A stretch of DNA of 64,000 nucleotides from assembly GCF_004785685.1 (NCBI RefSeq), contig NZ_SRPF01000001.1:806001-870000 (forward strand). The letters are read 5' to 3'. The position numbers were made by a program, and so were the translations under genes. This document shows positions 53,476-63,548 of the stretch, piece after piece. Below the pieces are notes generated by a model that made no database searches, was not told where the DNA came from, and saw only the letters and a program-made list of their open reading frames with translations. Every line of letters begins with the position of its first letter. Position 1 is the first letter of the stretch. This DNA is from Marinobacter confluentis. GTDB lineage: Bacteria > Pseudomonadota > Gammaproteobacteria > Pseudomonadales > Oleiphilaceae.

Positions 53476-54804
53476 TCACTCGGCCAGGGGCTTGATCAGT
53501 CGGCCAGCAAATCCCATCTCCTTTGCCTGTGAACAGAACGAGAGAAATTCACCACCCTCAAGGTCCGGGCGCCGAAGCAGGACCAGCGCCTCCACCAGGC
53601 AGCCCGGGATGTCACGCCGGTTCCAGGAGGGCATCCGTGGAAACATTACGAAATCCGAGTGGGAAAGTACCACTTTCTCCACGGTTATCCCTTTTTCCAG
53701 CAACTTCTCGCGTGCATGCAGGCTGATGCAAGGGTGGGTGTCGTCGGCGATCATGGCGCCAGCGGGCATGTGCTGAAACAGATCCAGCACCAGATCACCC
53801 TGGGACATCAGGCCGATGTATAGCTTGCGGTCATGGAGCCGGGCCACGTTTGATGTGCGCAGAACAGCGCCCTGCTCGGTTCTGACCTCCTCGTCTTTTT
53901 CATAGCGGGGGTCAAAGGCAACTACGGTTTCGTAGAGGCCGGTCAGGTCCTCACAAACCGCGTTGCCGATCCGCCCTGCACCACCGAGAACCACAATGCT
54001 GGATTCCTCGGAATACTCCGCACGGGCCTTCATCTGCTGGGCAATATCCCGAATCATGTATCGGGTGCCAAGGCTGCCCTCGACCAGCGGGTCGGCAATC
54101 TCTATGCCGGCCTTCTTGGCAAAGGTAGGCAGGCGGCCTACCAGCGCAAAGCGTTTCGCCTGAGGGAAATCAAGTTGTAATTGGCTGATGTAGGTCCGAA
54201 CCTTGTCAGAATTCGCCTGCAGTTCCTGCTCAGGCGTTTGTGACGCCACCAACAGACCCCGGGCATTCTGGTTCCGGATGAAGCCCAGTATCAGATTCGC
54301 TGGCATATGCTTCGCCATTTTCGGCGACCAGTAGGTGTCGGTATCCCTTCGATTGCCGTAAACCGCAAACACAAAATCCGGATTAACAAGCTTCAGGATA
54401 AGTGATCGCAGGAGGGTATTCGCGGCCAGTACCGCAAACCGGCGGCTGTCGCGCCAGAGCCTGCGTTTACTGCCAACCATAAAACGCTGCCAGGCGGGTG
54501 CCAGATCGTAAAGCGCCCGAAGTTCGTCACCGGAAAAACGCTTTCCGTCGAACTGTAAGCCGATGTGGCTTTTGCCCAGATGCGTTATCTGGGCCGCCAG
54601 TGGAGGCTGATCGGTGCCTTTGAATGAAACATCAATGGTTTCGCCGGGCGGGATATACAGCCGGCCGGGTCGCTTCAGCCGAAGACCGCAAGCGGACATA
54701 TTCAGTGTACTGGTTTCAATCGTTGCATCTGCATAACTGAGGTTGACGGGAATTCGTATCCCGGAGCGGCGATTGCGGCGCCGCTCCTTTTGCATCCTGG
54801 TCAT
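53476..54804 (-). CDS. PilZ domain fused to a Rossmann-type domain
   Basis: 442 aa from the ATG at 54804; a longer TTG frame to 54861 is less likely. PilZ domain 7-100: basic RRRNRRSGIRIPV (RxxxR) and TLNMSACGLRL (in place of the DxSxxG box), so c-di-GMP binding is plausible but altered. Residues 100-440 have a dinucleotide loop VVLGGAGRIGNAV (271-283) resembling shikimate/acyl-ACP-reductase-type enzymes. A c-di-GMP-controlled NAD(P) enzyme is inferred. It is co-oriented with the EAL gene. Confidence 0.82.
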   Translation of the reverse strand: MTRMQKERRRNRRSGIRIPVNLSYADATIETSTLNMSACGLRLKRPGRLYIPPGETIDVSFKGTDQPPLAAQITHLGKSHIGLQFDGKRFSGDELRALYDLAPAWQRFMVGSKRRLWRDSRRFAVLAANTLLRSLILKLVNPDFVFAVYGNRRDTDTYWSPKMAKHMPANLILGFIRNQNARGLLVASQTPEQELQANSDKVRTYISQLQLDFPQAKRFALVGRLPTFAKKAGIEIADPLVEGSLGTRYMIRDIAQQMKARAEYSEESSIVVLGGAGRIGNAVCEDLTGLYETVVAFDPRYEKDEEVRTEQGAVLRTSNVARLHDRKLYIGLMSQGDLVLDLFQHMPAGAMIADDTHPCISLHAREKLLEKGITVEKVVLSHSDFVMFPRMPSWNRRDIPGCLVEALVLLRRPDLEGGEFLSFCSQAKEMGFAGRLIKPLAE

Positions 54805-54898
54805 CGGCCAAACATCCTGTGGCTGTCGTCTGTTGTTTCTGAAAGGAAATCCAGATCCCAATGTAGACGATTCGGTACGTCAATTGTGTGACCTGTTA

Positions 54899-56824
54899 TC
54901 AGATTCTGTATTCGTTGAGCCTGGCCTGGAGCGATTCAGCAACAGCCCGTAATTTTTCCGCCGCCTGGTTGGTGGATGATGCGTTCTTATCGCTGATGCT
55001 TGCGGTCTGGCGGAGGCTCTCAAGTCGTTCGTTGATATCCTCTGACACCTGACTTTGCTGCTCAGCCGCACTGGCCATCTCGATATTCGTATCGCGAATG
55101 GCTCGCACGCCTGCCCGTAGCTTCTCGATGGCCTGGCCGGTCTGTTCGATAGTGCTGGTGGCTTCTTCAGCCAGTCGGCTACCGTCAGTGATTACTTCAG
55201 CGACGGTGTCCACGCCTTCCTGCAGGAACTTGATCTGATCCTGGATTTCCTTCACCGAACCCTGGGTACGCTGCGCCAGGTTACGGACTTCGTCTGACAC
55301 GACCGCAAAGCCCCGCCCATGCTCACCGGCCCTGGCGGCCTCAATGGCCGCGTTAAGCGCCAGCAGGTTGGTCTGTTCTGAAATATTCTCGATAACGGAG
55401 AGTATGCTACCGATGGCCTGGGAGGCATTCTTCAACGAAGCGCTGGATTCTACGGAACGCTGGCCGTTACTAAGCTGCCTAGCGATGGTCTGGGTGGTGG
55501 TCTCGATCAGCGCCTGTCCATCTTCGGCGAATTCATCGGCTTCCCTGGCCAGCCCCTCTGCGCGGGTAGCACTGTCGGCAACCGCTTGCGCTGTGGCGCT
55601 CATTTCATTCATGGCGGTCGCGACCTGCTCGGTCTGCTGGGTCTGCTGATAGACCACGGATTCAGATTCCGATGCGATGGTCTTGAGACTTTCAGACGAA
55701 GCCAGGAGGCTCTGAGCGGATGTCTTGGTCTCAGAAATGGTCGCCTGCAGGCGGTTCAGTAGCTTGTCGAAGCCATTGGCCATCATGCCGAGTTCGTTAT
55801 TGCTTCGGGAGTTGAAGCGTACCGTCAGATCGCCTTCACCTTCGGCAATGTTATTGATCGCATCAATCATCTTCTGCAGGGGCCTGGCGATAACGAATTG
55901 AATCAGGAAACCCAGACAGACGATGATGATCAGGCCACCGACGCTGATCATTAATACCGCGCGGGTGGCTTGCGCCCAGACCATTCCGGATACTTCGTCT
56001 TTGGCATAACCGGTCACCACGCTGTAGCCCCAGGGCTCAAAAGCTGTGCGTTCCAGTTCCCATTCGTCGGAGGAAGTCTCCAGAATCTGGCTAAGCTGGT
56101 CCGCGTCGATTACGTTGGAGTGCATCCGGATCTTGTTCTTGTCGTCGATCAGCGCAACGAAACCCTGATCGAGGAGACGGGACGACTCGATGGCCCGGTT
56201 CAGCTCGGAAAGATCGGCGGAATAGCCCACGTACCAGATGCCAACGATCTCATTGAATTGACCGCGCATGGGCGTGTAAGCCGTCAGGTAGGGGTTGCTA
56301 AGGATTTCGACCTGGCCAAAGAAGGGTTCGCCCCGCGCTATGGCCTGACCGGCACCGCCGCTCATATTCAGCGTGGTACCGGTGGCCCGGGAACCATCCT
56401 GTTTCTTGACGTTGGTGGACACACGAATGAAGTTGTCGCCGTCACGAACAAACAGTGTGGCGGTACCGCCCATGATATCTGTGACGCCGTCTACCAGGTC
56501 GTAGTTGTTGTTGATCAGGGTGTCACCCAGATAAAGCCCCGGTGCATCCGTACCGCCCACCGCCTCAGAACCTTCGATACGGGGGTTGCCGAGACTTTCA
56601 CCACGCACTGTCAGGAGGTTCAGGGAACTCTCAACCCGTTTGGACATGAGTTCGTCGGTAATCGAGAGGGCTCTGAGCACATCGTCCCGAAGAACGTTGC
56701 GCTGATCGACAACGTTAGTCTTGATGGTTGACTGAGTCTGCCAGGCAATGAGCGCGCTGGCGACGGTCATGATCGCAATGATGAGGATTGAAACCGCAAC
56801 AATGAAAAGATTCCGGATTGTCAC
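54899..56824 (-). CDS. Methyl-accepting chemotaxis protein with Cache-type sensor
   Basis: 641 aa. TM1 about 8-28, a periplasmic Cache 3/Cache 2-like domain (about 40-280), TM2 about 287-312, HAMP ([25 protein letters not shown]) and a signalling domain with the invariant tip [20 protein letters not shown]. It controls flagellar or twitching behaviour towards an unknown small molecule. Confidence 0.95.
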   Translation of the reverse strand: MTIRNLFIVAVSILIIAIMTVASALIAWQTQSTIKTNVVDQRNVLRDDVLRALSITDELMSKRVESSLNLLTVRGESLGNPRIEGSEAVGGTDAPGLYLGDTLINNNYDLVDGVTDIMGGTATLFVRDGDNFIRVSTNVKKQDGSRATGTTLNMSGGAGQAIARGEPFFGQVEILSNPYLTAYTPMRGQFNEIVGIWYVGYSADLSELNRAIESSRLLDQGFVALIDDKNKIRMHSNVIDADQLSQILETSSDEWELERTAFEPWGYSVVTGYAKDEVSGMVWAQATRAVLMISVGGLIIIVCLGFLIQFVIARPLQKMIDAINNIAEGEGDLTVRFNSRSNNELGMMANGFDKLLNRLQATISETKTSAQSLLASSESLKTIASESESVVYQQTQQTEQVATAMNEMSATAQAVADSATRAEGLAREADEFAEDGQALIETTTQTIARQLSNGQRSVESSASLKNASQAIGSILSVIENISEQTNLLALNAAIEAARAGEHGRGFAVVSDEVRNLAQRTQGSVKEIQDQIKFLQEGVDTVAEVITDGSRLAEEATSTIEQTGQAIEKLRAGVRAIRDTNIEMASAAEQQSQVSEDINERLESLRQTASISDKNASSTNQAAEKLRAVAESLQARLNEYRI

Positions 56825-56943
56825 ATGGGCCCCCTGGTCTGAGGATTTGGAGCTGGTTGAAATAAGGGCTAGAAGGCAGGCCCGGTCTGGACTATGGCTA
56901 TGATAGATTTATCGGCAAGCGGCGGTAGAACATGAGCGCTATT

Positions 56944-57583
56944 TTAATGGCGGCAGTGATCTGGGTCTCCCCCATTTGCGCCGTGCTCAAGCATGACGCT
57001 GATGTCTCCGCCGTCCATCACCTCGCCTGCGGCAACCACTGGCAACTGAGTGTTGGCTTTCAATGCTCTAACCAGGTCCAGCGTCTATCTGCTGGCCTTC
57101 TTCCACGGTTGTGGCCGTTGCCATCAGGTAAATGCCCGCGTTTTTCAGGGCAGCAACGAACTCGGCTGGAGGCAGCCCGAAATGAAAGCTGACCACCGCC
57201 GGGCGGGTTTCAACCAGCATTCTAAGCATCTCGGGATCACTGCCGAACGCTTTGTAAATCTCTTTCAGAGCAGACGGCGGACTTGAATTGAACTCTGAAA
57301 AGTATGGTGCAAGATATTGATTCCATTGATTTTCTACTTGAGGATCGGGCGATGCCGGGCGATGGCAGAACACATTAACGTTGAAGGCCCTGTCCGTCAG
57401 TGACCGGGTCTCTTCGATCATCTTCCGCGCCACTATCGGGTTACTTGCCCCCACACTGATTGAGCCCAGGGCGCCCGCATTGGACACCGCCGAAGCCAGC
57501 AGGGGCGTTGATACTCCTGCCATAGGCGCCTGAATGATCGGATAATCCAGGCCAGGCACTGCTTTCAATAAGTCCATTTGCAC
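56944..57583 (-). pseudogene. Nitronate monooxygenase gene with internal deletion and frameshift
   Basis: It starts as a normal NMO (YPIIQAPMAGVSTPLLASAVSNAGALGSI, then VSFHFGLPPAEFVAALKNAG, ATATTVEEGQQI) but meets a stop after 171 codons. In another frame the family continues with LVRALKANTQLPVVAAGEV then ISVMLEHGANG. About 60 residues around the usual EAGGH active-site segment are missing between the parts, and the C-terminal part of the gene is gone. Normal length is about 320-350 aa. Non-functional. Confidence 0.8.
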
Positions 57584-57673
57584 TATTCCCCGGGTGTATT
57601 GATCCCTGCCTGTCTATAGCTCGTAACCATTAGCTCCCGAACAATTCTCGACAAAATGAAAGGGATCAGACTG

Positions 57674-58057
57674 ATGCTTACGCTCAACGCAAAGAAGTCC
57701 GTTTATCTCACATTGGCGGCCGCCGTCACTTCAGCTGCACTGCTGGTGTCGGGCGCTGCGAATGCCAACAGCGCTCCGAGCGCCCAGGAAATTTCCGATG
57801 CGGTCAGCGATCATTCCTATCAGGGCAGCATGAGCGAGCCCAACTCCGGCTTCAATGAATACTATGCCCCAGACGGCACGATTCACGGCAAGGGTTACAC
57901 CGGAGAATGGACAACCAGAGCGGGTGAAATGTGCTTCGCCTATGGTGAGGGCCCAACCTGCTACGGTGTCAGCCTGGACGGGCCATCAATGGTGCTTCGC
58001 ATGGATGGTGAGATCAAAGGCAGCGGCATGTTGATTCCAGGCAACACTGTTAAATAA
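57674..58057 (+). CDS. Hypothetical secreted protein
   Basis: 127 aa from the ATG at 57674 (AGGG nine bases upstream), preferred to 57656. Signal MLTLNAKKSVYLTLAAAVTSAALLVSGAANA, then a small domain with repeated short beta segments (GFNEYYAPDGTIHGKGYTGEWTTRAGEMCFAYGEGPTCYGVSLDG). Two Cys may pair. It resembles small periplasmic proteins of unknown function. Confidence 0.8.
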   Translation: MLTLNAKKSVYLTLAAAVTSAALLVSGAANANSAPSAQEISDAVSDHSYQGSMSEPNSGFNEYYAPDGTIHGKGYTGEWTTRAGEMCFAYGEGPTCYGVSLDGPSMVLRMDGEIKGSGMLIPGNTVK

Positions 58058-58082
58058 GCCTCGTGAGAAAAACACCGTCAGC

Positions 58083-58110
58083 CCCAAGCTGCCCGGATGG
58101 GCAGCTTGGG
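58083..58110. terminator. 12-bp hairpin between convergent genes
   Basis: CCCAAGCTGCCC (58083-58094), loop GGAT, GGGCAGCTTGGG (58099-58110): a perfect 12-bp stem followed on the plus side by pyrimidine-rich CCTTCCCTCTTCCC. It likely ends both the secreted-protein gene and, from the other strand, mqo. Confidence 0.75.
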
Positions 58111-58124
58111 CCTTCCCTCTTCCC

Positions 58125-59588
58125 CTACTCCACGGCTGGTTTTTTGATACCCAGCTTCGCATTAACAGCGTCACGAATCTCGCGATAGCGTTCCGGGTTG
58201 TTCGCGAGCGTGTCGAGATCGTCTTCCGGGAAAATTTTCTGCTTCTTCTTCTGGGCCTCCTCCTTGCCGACCACATTCGGCAGCAGTTGTTCCAGGCATC
58301 GCAGCATCACCTCTGGCGACACTGAGGCACCGGGTGACGCGCCTAGCAGGGTTGCGTAGGTTTTGTCCTTGGAGACCAGAATCTCAGTGCCCATCTGCAG
58401 GTCGCCATCCTTGATGATCTGCACTCGCTGGCCGGCCTCAATGGGCTTCCAGTCGAACTTCTTGCTGAGACCGGGCGCGAAGTTTTCCAGCTCCGCGATC
58501 ATGCTTTTCTCACCTTTGAAGGTTTCAGACACCAGGTACTTGACCAGCGGGAAGTGTTCCAGCGCCACGTTGAGCAGGCCCGGAATATCATGCAACCGCA
58601 TTGAACGCAGGTAATCAAAGAAGCTGCGGCCTCTCTCCAGCACCGGTTTGAACGACGCAAAGGGTCCAAACAGCAGATAGTGCTTGCCATCCACTACCCG
58701 TAAATCCAGGTGCGGCACCGACATTGGCGGTGCACCGACCTTGGCTTTGCCATAGGTTTTGGCCCGGTAATAATCGGCCTGTTCAGCGCTGATGGGGGCC
58801 TGCAGAAAACGCCCGCCCACAGGGAAGCCAGCGAACCGGTTTCGGAAGGGTAGATGGCTCTTTTTCAGCAGCGGGAAGGCTCCCCCACCGGCGCCGACAA
58901 ACAGCACATCGGCTCGATACTGAACAGCCTGGCCCTGGCGTTGGGTTTCGATCAGCCAGCGTCCTGTCGGGCTCTTGTGCACTCGTTTAACGTGGGTACC
59001 GTATTCGATTTTAACACCCAGTTCCCGGACAGCGTAGGACGCCAACTGCTGGGTCAGAGCGCCAAAGTTCACGTCGGTGCCGGTTTCGATAACAGTCGCT
59101 GCCATCTTTTCATGGCGGGGCCGCTCGTCCATGGTGTACGGAATCCAGCTTCGGATCTCATCAAAATCCTCCGAGTAACGCATGTGCTCGAAAAAGTGAT
59201 GAGCTGACATTTCCTTGAACCGAAGCCGCAATTCTTCAATGGCCGACTCGGAAACGATGGTGCAGTGCCGGGTCTGGTTGATGAACGATTTCGGGTTTTC
59301 AATGGCGCCTTTGTCGACCAGGTAGGCCCAGAACTGTTTGGCCACATTGAACTGGGCGTGGATTTTCAGGGCCTTTTCAACCGAAATGACCTCCTCATCC
59401 ACCGGGGTATAGTTCAGTTCGCAGTTGGCCTCATGCCCGGTCCCTGCGTTCCAGAACGCCGATGAATTACCCGCGCCGGCGCTGTCCAGCCTCTCCAGGA
59501 TGGTGATATCCAGATCCGGGGCGAATTCTTTTGCCAGCGTGGCAAATGTGGTTCCCATGATCCCTGCGCCGATGATGATGACATTCAT
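58125..59588 (-). CDS. mqo: Malate:quinone oxidoreductase
   Basis: 487 aa. FAD-binding GAGIMGTTFATLAKE at the start, family blocks SSAFWNAGTGHEANCELNYTP, FVGAGGGAFPLLKKSHLP and TLLGASPGASVSPEVMLRCL. It oxidises malate to oxaloacetate at the membrane and passes electrons to quinone, part of the citric acid cycle. Full length and intact. Confidence 0.95.
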   Translation of the reverse strand: MNVIIIGAGIMGTTFATLAKEFAPDLDITILERLDSAGAGNSSAFWNAGTGHEANCELNYTPVDEEVISVEKALKIHAQFNVAKQFWAYLVDKGAIENPKSFINQTRHCTIVSESAIEELRLRFKEMSAHHFFEHMRYSEDFDEIRSWIPYTMDERPRHEKMAATVIETGTDVNFGALTQQLASYAVRELGVKIEYGTHVKRVHKSPTGRWLIETQRQGQAVQYRADVLFVGAGGGAFPLLKKSHLPFRNRFAGFPVGGRFLQAPISAEQADYYRAKTYGKAKVGAPPMSVPHLDLRVVDGKHYLLFGPFASFKPVLERGRSFFDYLRSMRLHDIPGLLNVALEHFPLVKYLVSETFKGEKSMIAELENFAPGLSKKFDWKPIEAGQRVQIIKDGDLQMGTEILVSKDKTYATLLGASPGASVSPEVMLRCLEQLLPNVVGKEEAQKKKQKIFPEDDLDTLANNPERYREIRDAVNAKLGIKKPAVE

Positions 59589-59656
59589 ATAGCTTCCCGT
59601 AAGTCTGAGTGTCCTGATTGGTTTGGTGTACTTTGTTCCAGCGCCGTATTTGCGAA

Positions 59657-61222
59657 CTAGCGGAATTCCGGTGGCAGCTCTGCGTCATCCGGCACCCGCA
59701 ATTCGAAACCGGATGTCAGGTTGATGGCTTCCCCGGGCTGAAGCTGCCTTTCCCAGGATAATACACCCTTGATATCCAGGGCATCCCGCTGGACCGGCTC
59801 GGAGATGTCCAGCTCTTCCACTGTCAACTGGTCCTGGCGGGAGACCGGAATCCGGTCGAAAACACGCACGGCGACTGCTCTGGGATGATTGTTGGTGATT
59901 TCATAGCGGTTTATCTGGCGGACATACTTTTCACCCTTGAATACGCCCTGCTCACCCGTCTGGTTCTGCTCATTGATGACCTCAGCTATAACCCGGTCGT
60001 TAACACCAAAACCCATGGCCAACTCACTGCCAGTCGACAGGCTTTCAAGGTAGGTTCGCCCAACCGACTGGCCGTCCCGGTAAAGCGTTGCCGGGCCCCC
60101 GGGTAGTGACGCTTCGGCTTCAAACAGACCAGTGGCATGAATAAAACCGTTCAGATCCATCGCCGGGTAGAACCGGGTTTCGATGGACACCGGAACATTG
60201 TGGTTTGCAATCGTGACGAACTGATCCGAATTCCCGCTGGCCAGGGATACCGGTGCCTGAATGCGATAGCTCTGGGTGAACGCCCCCTGATCCTCAATGG
60301 TGGCCGGTTGCGGGGAACTGGCGACCTCGGACTGAACCATGTCCATGGACGAGCTCAGCGCCTTCTGCGAACGGTACTCGGGCTGACCGCCCGGGGCTAC
60401 CAGCCATGGCTGTAACGGCGGAATGTCGGTGCCAGATCTTGTGTTGGCCGTTGACAGGCTTACCTGTACCCCATCCCAGTCCAGGCCTGTGGTCTGGCGA
60501 ATCAGGGCGAGATGCTCAAGCACCAGTGTGCCCTCGGTTCCGCTATCGGCGGCTTGAAGGCGAGCATTGTACTGGCTCCGCCAGCCCGCCTCATGGGTTT
60601 GGTACTGCAGTCTGACGGAGCCCTGGCCAGCGGTTTCTGCCTGGTAGGCGATTGTCACGGTTTTGGTGGCTTTGGCGTTCTGCTGGGTGGCGGCAAGCTC
60701 CCGTTCTATGCGGTCTCGTTCCGCAAGATCATCAGCCATCGCGTTGCGGATGTCTCTGATCCGGGTCAGCGCCTGCTGGGTGCGTTCCTGAACGGTGGCG
60801 CCCAGCTGTGCCAGTTCTGACGCGGTGATTTCCTTGGGCGTGCCGGCGGCTTCCGCCATCAGCCGCACCTGCTGGTTCCAGGACTGGATTTCGTCCTCCC
60901 GCGCGCCAATGCGGTACTCCAGTTGCTGCAGGGCCTCTTGCAGTTCCCGCGTTGCTTTGGCCGCCACCTCGGTCTGCTCTACCTGGCGAATCTGAACACG
61001 TTGGGTCAGCACACCTGGCAGGCCCCTGATTTCAGCCATCAGTGTGTCATCCTGCAGTGACACCGGAAGCCCCTCCAGAGAGATTTCACCCGAACCCTGT
61101 TCCACAGACACCGGTTGCTGCCATACCAGTTGAGCATGGGAAGGATACAGGGTTGCCGAGGTGATTTTGGCCTGGGCGACCAGTGGTAACCCCAGCATCA
61201 ACAGAGCGTAATGCCATTTCAT
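59657..61222 (-). CDS. DUF4139 family periplasmic protein
   Basis: 521 aa. Signal MKWHYALLMLGLPLVAQA, then DUF4140-like start (KITSATLYPSHAQLVWQ), a coiled coil (about 85-190, ELQEALQQLEYRIGAREDEI) and a beta-rich DUF4139 end (RYEITNNHPRAVAVRVFDRIPVS, KGVLSWERQLQPGEAINL). The family ('mucoidy inhibitor'-like) has no fixed function. Co-directional with the binding-protein gene 25 bp upstream and with mqo. Confidence 0.9.
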   Translation of the reverse strand: MKWHYALLMLGLPLVAQAKITSATLYPSHAQLVWQQPVSVEQGSGEISLEGLPVSLQDDTLMAEIRGLPGVLTQRVQIRQVEQTEVAAKATRELQEALQQLEYRIGAREDEIQSWNQQVRLMAEAAGTPKEITASELAQLGATVQERTQQALTRIRDIRNAMADDLAERDRIERELAATQQNAKATKTVTIAYQAETAGQGSVRLQYQTHEAGWRSQYNARLQAADSGTEGTLVLEHLALIRQTTGLDWDGVQVSLSTANTRSGTDIPPLQPWLVAPGGQPEYRSQKALSSSMDMVQSEVASSPQPATIEDQGAFTQSYRIQAPVSLASGNSDQFVTIANHNVPVSIETRFYPAMDLNGFIHATGLFEAEASLPGGPATLYRDGQSVGRTYLESLSTGSELAMGFGVNDRVIAEVINEQNQTGEQGVFKGEKYVRQINRYEITNNHPRAVAVRVFDRIPVSRQDQLTVEELDISEPVQRDALDIKGVLSWERQLQPGEAINLTSGFELRVPDDAELPPEFR

Positions 61223-61247
61223 GAATGACTCCTTAGTGTCAGCGAAT

Positions 61248-62381
61248 CTACCGTTGAAAACCGGGGCTCAAAGCGCCCATGAAATCGTCCAGAAGCTCGG
61301 ACGCCGTGGCGGTGTCGCCCCGAAGCGCCTCGGTATAATGTTTGCTGAATTGCCTGAAATCGGTTTCATCCCAGTTGGCCGGGTCCATCACCTCACGGAC
61401 ACCGCCAAGATTATCCCTGTCCGCAATGGCGAGGCTGTAATTCATCGAAACGCCGCCCTGCCCGGCAAAATCATAACCGGTGTGATAGTCGTGAATCAGC
61501 AGTAAAGCCAGTCCGCCACCCATGAAATGCCTGCCGAGGCTGAGTGCCATCCGGCCTTCACCTATTTCATCCAGCGCGCGCTGCTCCCAGTCCAGGCCGC
61601 CCACCATCAGGTCTTCGCCCGGCTTCCGACCCGTGGCCCGGGCTGCGTCGATTGCACCCAGCGCCATGCCGTCACTGGCGTTCCAGATGAGGTCCAGAGC
61701 CGGGTATCGAGCGATCAGTCGTTCGACTTTCAGGCGGGCTTCTTCCTGATCCCAGTCTGCAAAAAGCAGTTGATGGTCAATCGAGCCCTGGCCTTCAAGC
61801 ATGTTTCTGAGGCCCTCATTACGATGGATTGCAGCGGAGGAATCCCGACTACCGGACAGCCCGACCAGCATATTCGCCTGGTTTCCGGTTTTCTGCTGAT
61901 AGCGTTTAAACAGTTCGGTGGCAAGAGTGGCACCGGCGGCGCGGTTGTCTGGAGACAGGTGGCCAATCCAGTGTGGCAGTTTCTCTCTGGGCTGGCCGGT
62001 TTTGGCCAGCTCTTCTTCAGGAACGGAAGTGTTAAAGGTGAACACCTTTATTCCCGCTTCGCCAACCCGGGTGAGCATATCGTGGGTGACTTTTTCCTTG
62101 CACATAAAGACGATGTAATCGGGTCGGTCGGGCTGCTCAAGCACTTTGTTCAACAGATCGCGGTAACTGAAGCGGTTGCGGTCCTGATCGGTGTAGATCG
62201 TAAGATCGATTTCAAGATCGTCGGCTACTGCCTGCATGAAACCGCCAACCATATGCCAGAAACGGGAGGTGTCCGGGGACAGGAAGACAACCTTCACGCC
62301 GGCTGAAGGCGCTGCGTGAGTCGGTAACGCAAACCCCAGGACCTGGCAGATGATCAAAAAGAATAATGCCCTGTGCTGCAC
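61248..62381 (-). CDS. Orphan sugar-type periplasmic binding protein
   Basis: 377 aa from a GTG at 62381, chosen for AGAGGG six bases upstream; in-frame starts at 62426 or 62477 would lengthen the signal. Signal ends about FALPTHA. Type I binding-protein fold (VKVVFLSPDTSRFWHMVGGFMQAVADDLEIDLTIY, DYIVFMCKEKVTHDML, LIWNASDGMALGAIDAARATGRKPGEDLMVGGLDW), ribose/autoinducer-2-like. There are no transporter genes next to it, so it may deliver its ligand to a sensor. Confidence 0.85.
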   Translation of the reverse strand: MQHRALFFLIICQVLGFALPTHAAPSAGVKVVFLSPDTSRFWHMVGGFMQAVADDLEIDLTIYTDQDRNRFSYRDLLNKVLEQPDRPDYIVFMCKEKVTHDMLTRVGEAGIKVFTFNTSVPEEELAKTGQPREKLPHWIGHLSPDNRAAGATLATELFKRYQQKTGNQANMLVGLSGSRDSSAAIHRNEGLRNMLEGQGSIDHQLLFADWDQEEARLKVERLIARYPALDLIWNASDGMALGAIDAARATGRKPGEDLMVGGLDWEQRALDEIGEGRMALSLGRHFMGGGLALLLIHDYHTGYDFAGQGGVSMNYSLAIADRDNLGGVREVMDPANWDETDFRQFSKHYTEALRGDTATASELLDDFMGALSPGFQR

Positions 62382-62607
62382 AACAAACCCTCTACAGGTT
62401 TTTCCATGTTGATGATAACGCGCCATTATCAGGCCAAACCACCAGGAATACACTAGCACTGGGGTGGAACCTGCCAAAAGTTACCTTTCGATACACATCA
62501 TTACTTTTCTGCAATTGTTAACTGCGTCATGGGTTGAGCCGGGATTTGCTGATACTTTGCAAACTCAACAAAAACCGCACCGCAAGTATTCCATGGAGGA
62601 ACACCTC

Positions 62608-63525
62608 ATGAGCCGTCGACTGGTTTCTGCCCCTTTCCCAACAAGCGTATGTCTTGCCACGGCTCTGTTGGCCTGTCCGCTTTCAGCCCAGGCAGCGTCG
62701 GTACAGACGGTATTTTCGGCGGAGAACGCCCTCTATGGCGCGGGATACAGCATCGGAAAGGCAGACGGCTGGATTGATGGCAATCTACGGAAGGCTGTCA
62801 GACAGTATCAGGCTGACAGACCGGGGCTGAGTGAAACCGGCGAACTGGATTCTGAAACCCTTGCCTCTCTTGGTGTATCTAACACTGGGTCCCAGTTGAT
62901 GGGCAGTAATATGGTTGCCAGCCGGGAAGCCGCTCGAAAAGAACTGGGGCTGGAAACACTTGCCAGCAATCCGGAACCCGTCAGAGTCAAAGCACCAGAG
63001 CCCGTTGTCCAGCCCCAACCCGAACCTGAGCCCGTTGCAGCGGCTGAGCCGGTTGTTGCATCCGAACCTGCGCCGGCACTGGAGCCGGCACCAAAGCCAG
63101 ATCCTGTAAAGACACCCGAAACGGTAAAAGCATCCGAACCGGTAAAGGTGGCACAATCCGAACCAGAACCTGCGCCTGCCGCTGTCCAGAGCAGGCCGGA
63201 GCCAGCACCGGAACCGCAACCTCAATCCGACACTGAACCGACCTCTGAACCGACCTCTGAACCTATCATTATCGCGACTGCTGTGCGGGCGAGCACCGGC
63301 CAGGCGCCGTCGTCAGACGCGGCCGTGGCAGATGTTTCTCGGGCAGACAACGCCCAAGTAGAAACTGCTCAGGCAGAGCCGGAAGAGCTACCCGCCCCGC
63401 AAGCTGAAGCGCCTGCCACTAAAGCCGCAGACAAGGAAGACCTGGGCGATTCAGACACAAACGAGGCGAGCGAGGGTAACGTGATTACCAGAATGTTCGA
63501 TTTTCTGTTTGGCTGGATGGTCTGA
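62608..63525 (+). CDS. Peptidoglycan-binding-domain protein with long Pro/Glu repeat
   Basis: 305 aa from the ATG at 62608 (GGAGG eight bases upstream), not the longer frame from 62464. Signal to about residue 31 (LSAQA). A peptidoglycan-binding-1-like domain follows (AENALYGAGYSIGKADGWIDGNLRKAVRQYQADRPGLSETGELDSETLASLGV). From about 115 to 210 there is a Pro/Glu/Ala repeat (EPVxxPxPEPEPV style), a stiff spacer, and a hydrophobic C-terminus (MFDFLFGWMV). It may span the periplasm or anchor to the wall. Confidence 0.85.
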   Translation: MSRRLVSAPFPTSVCLATALLACPLSAQAASVQTVFSAENALYGAGYSIGKADGWIDGNLRKAVRQYQADRPGLSETGELDSETLASLGVSNTGSQLMGSNMVASREAARKELGLETLASNPEPVRVKAPEPVVQPQPEPEPVAAAEPVVASEPAPALEPAPKPDPVKTPETVKASEPVKVAQSEPEPAPAAVQSRPEPAPEPQPQSDTEPTSEPTSEPIIIATAVRASTGQAPSSDAAVADVSRADNAQVETAQAEPEELPAPQAEAPATKAADKEDLGDSDTNEASEGNVITRMFDFLFGWMV

Positions 63526-63540
63526 GCCTGGCGCTCAGAC
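63520..63540. terminator. Hairpin at the 3' end of the peptidoglycan-binding gene
   Basis: GTCTGAGC (63520-63527) and GCTCAGAC (63533-63540) form a perfect 8-bp stem around CTGGC, overlapping the stop codon. It lies between convergent genes. There is no U-run, so it is a weak terminator candidate. Confidence 0.4.
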
Positions 63541-63548
63541 CCGGCAGG

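Noticed and set aside
62785..63225. Arg/Leu-rich minus-strand frame opposite the Pro/Glu repeat
   Set aside because: It is the complement of the repeated Pro/Glu codons, so its composition is a by-product.
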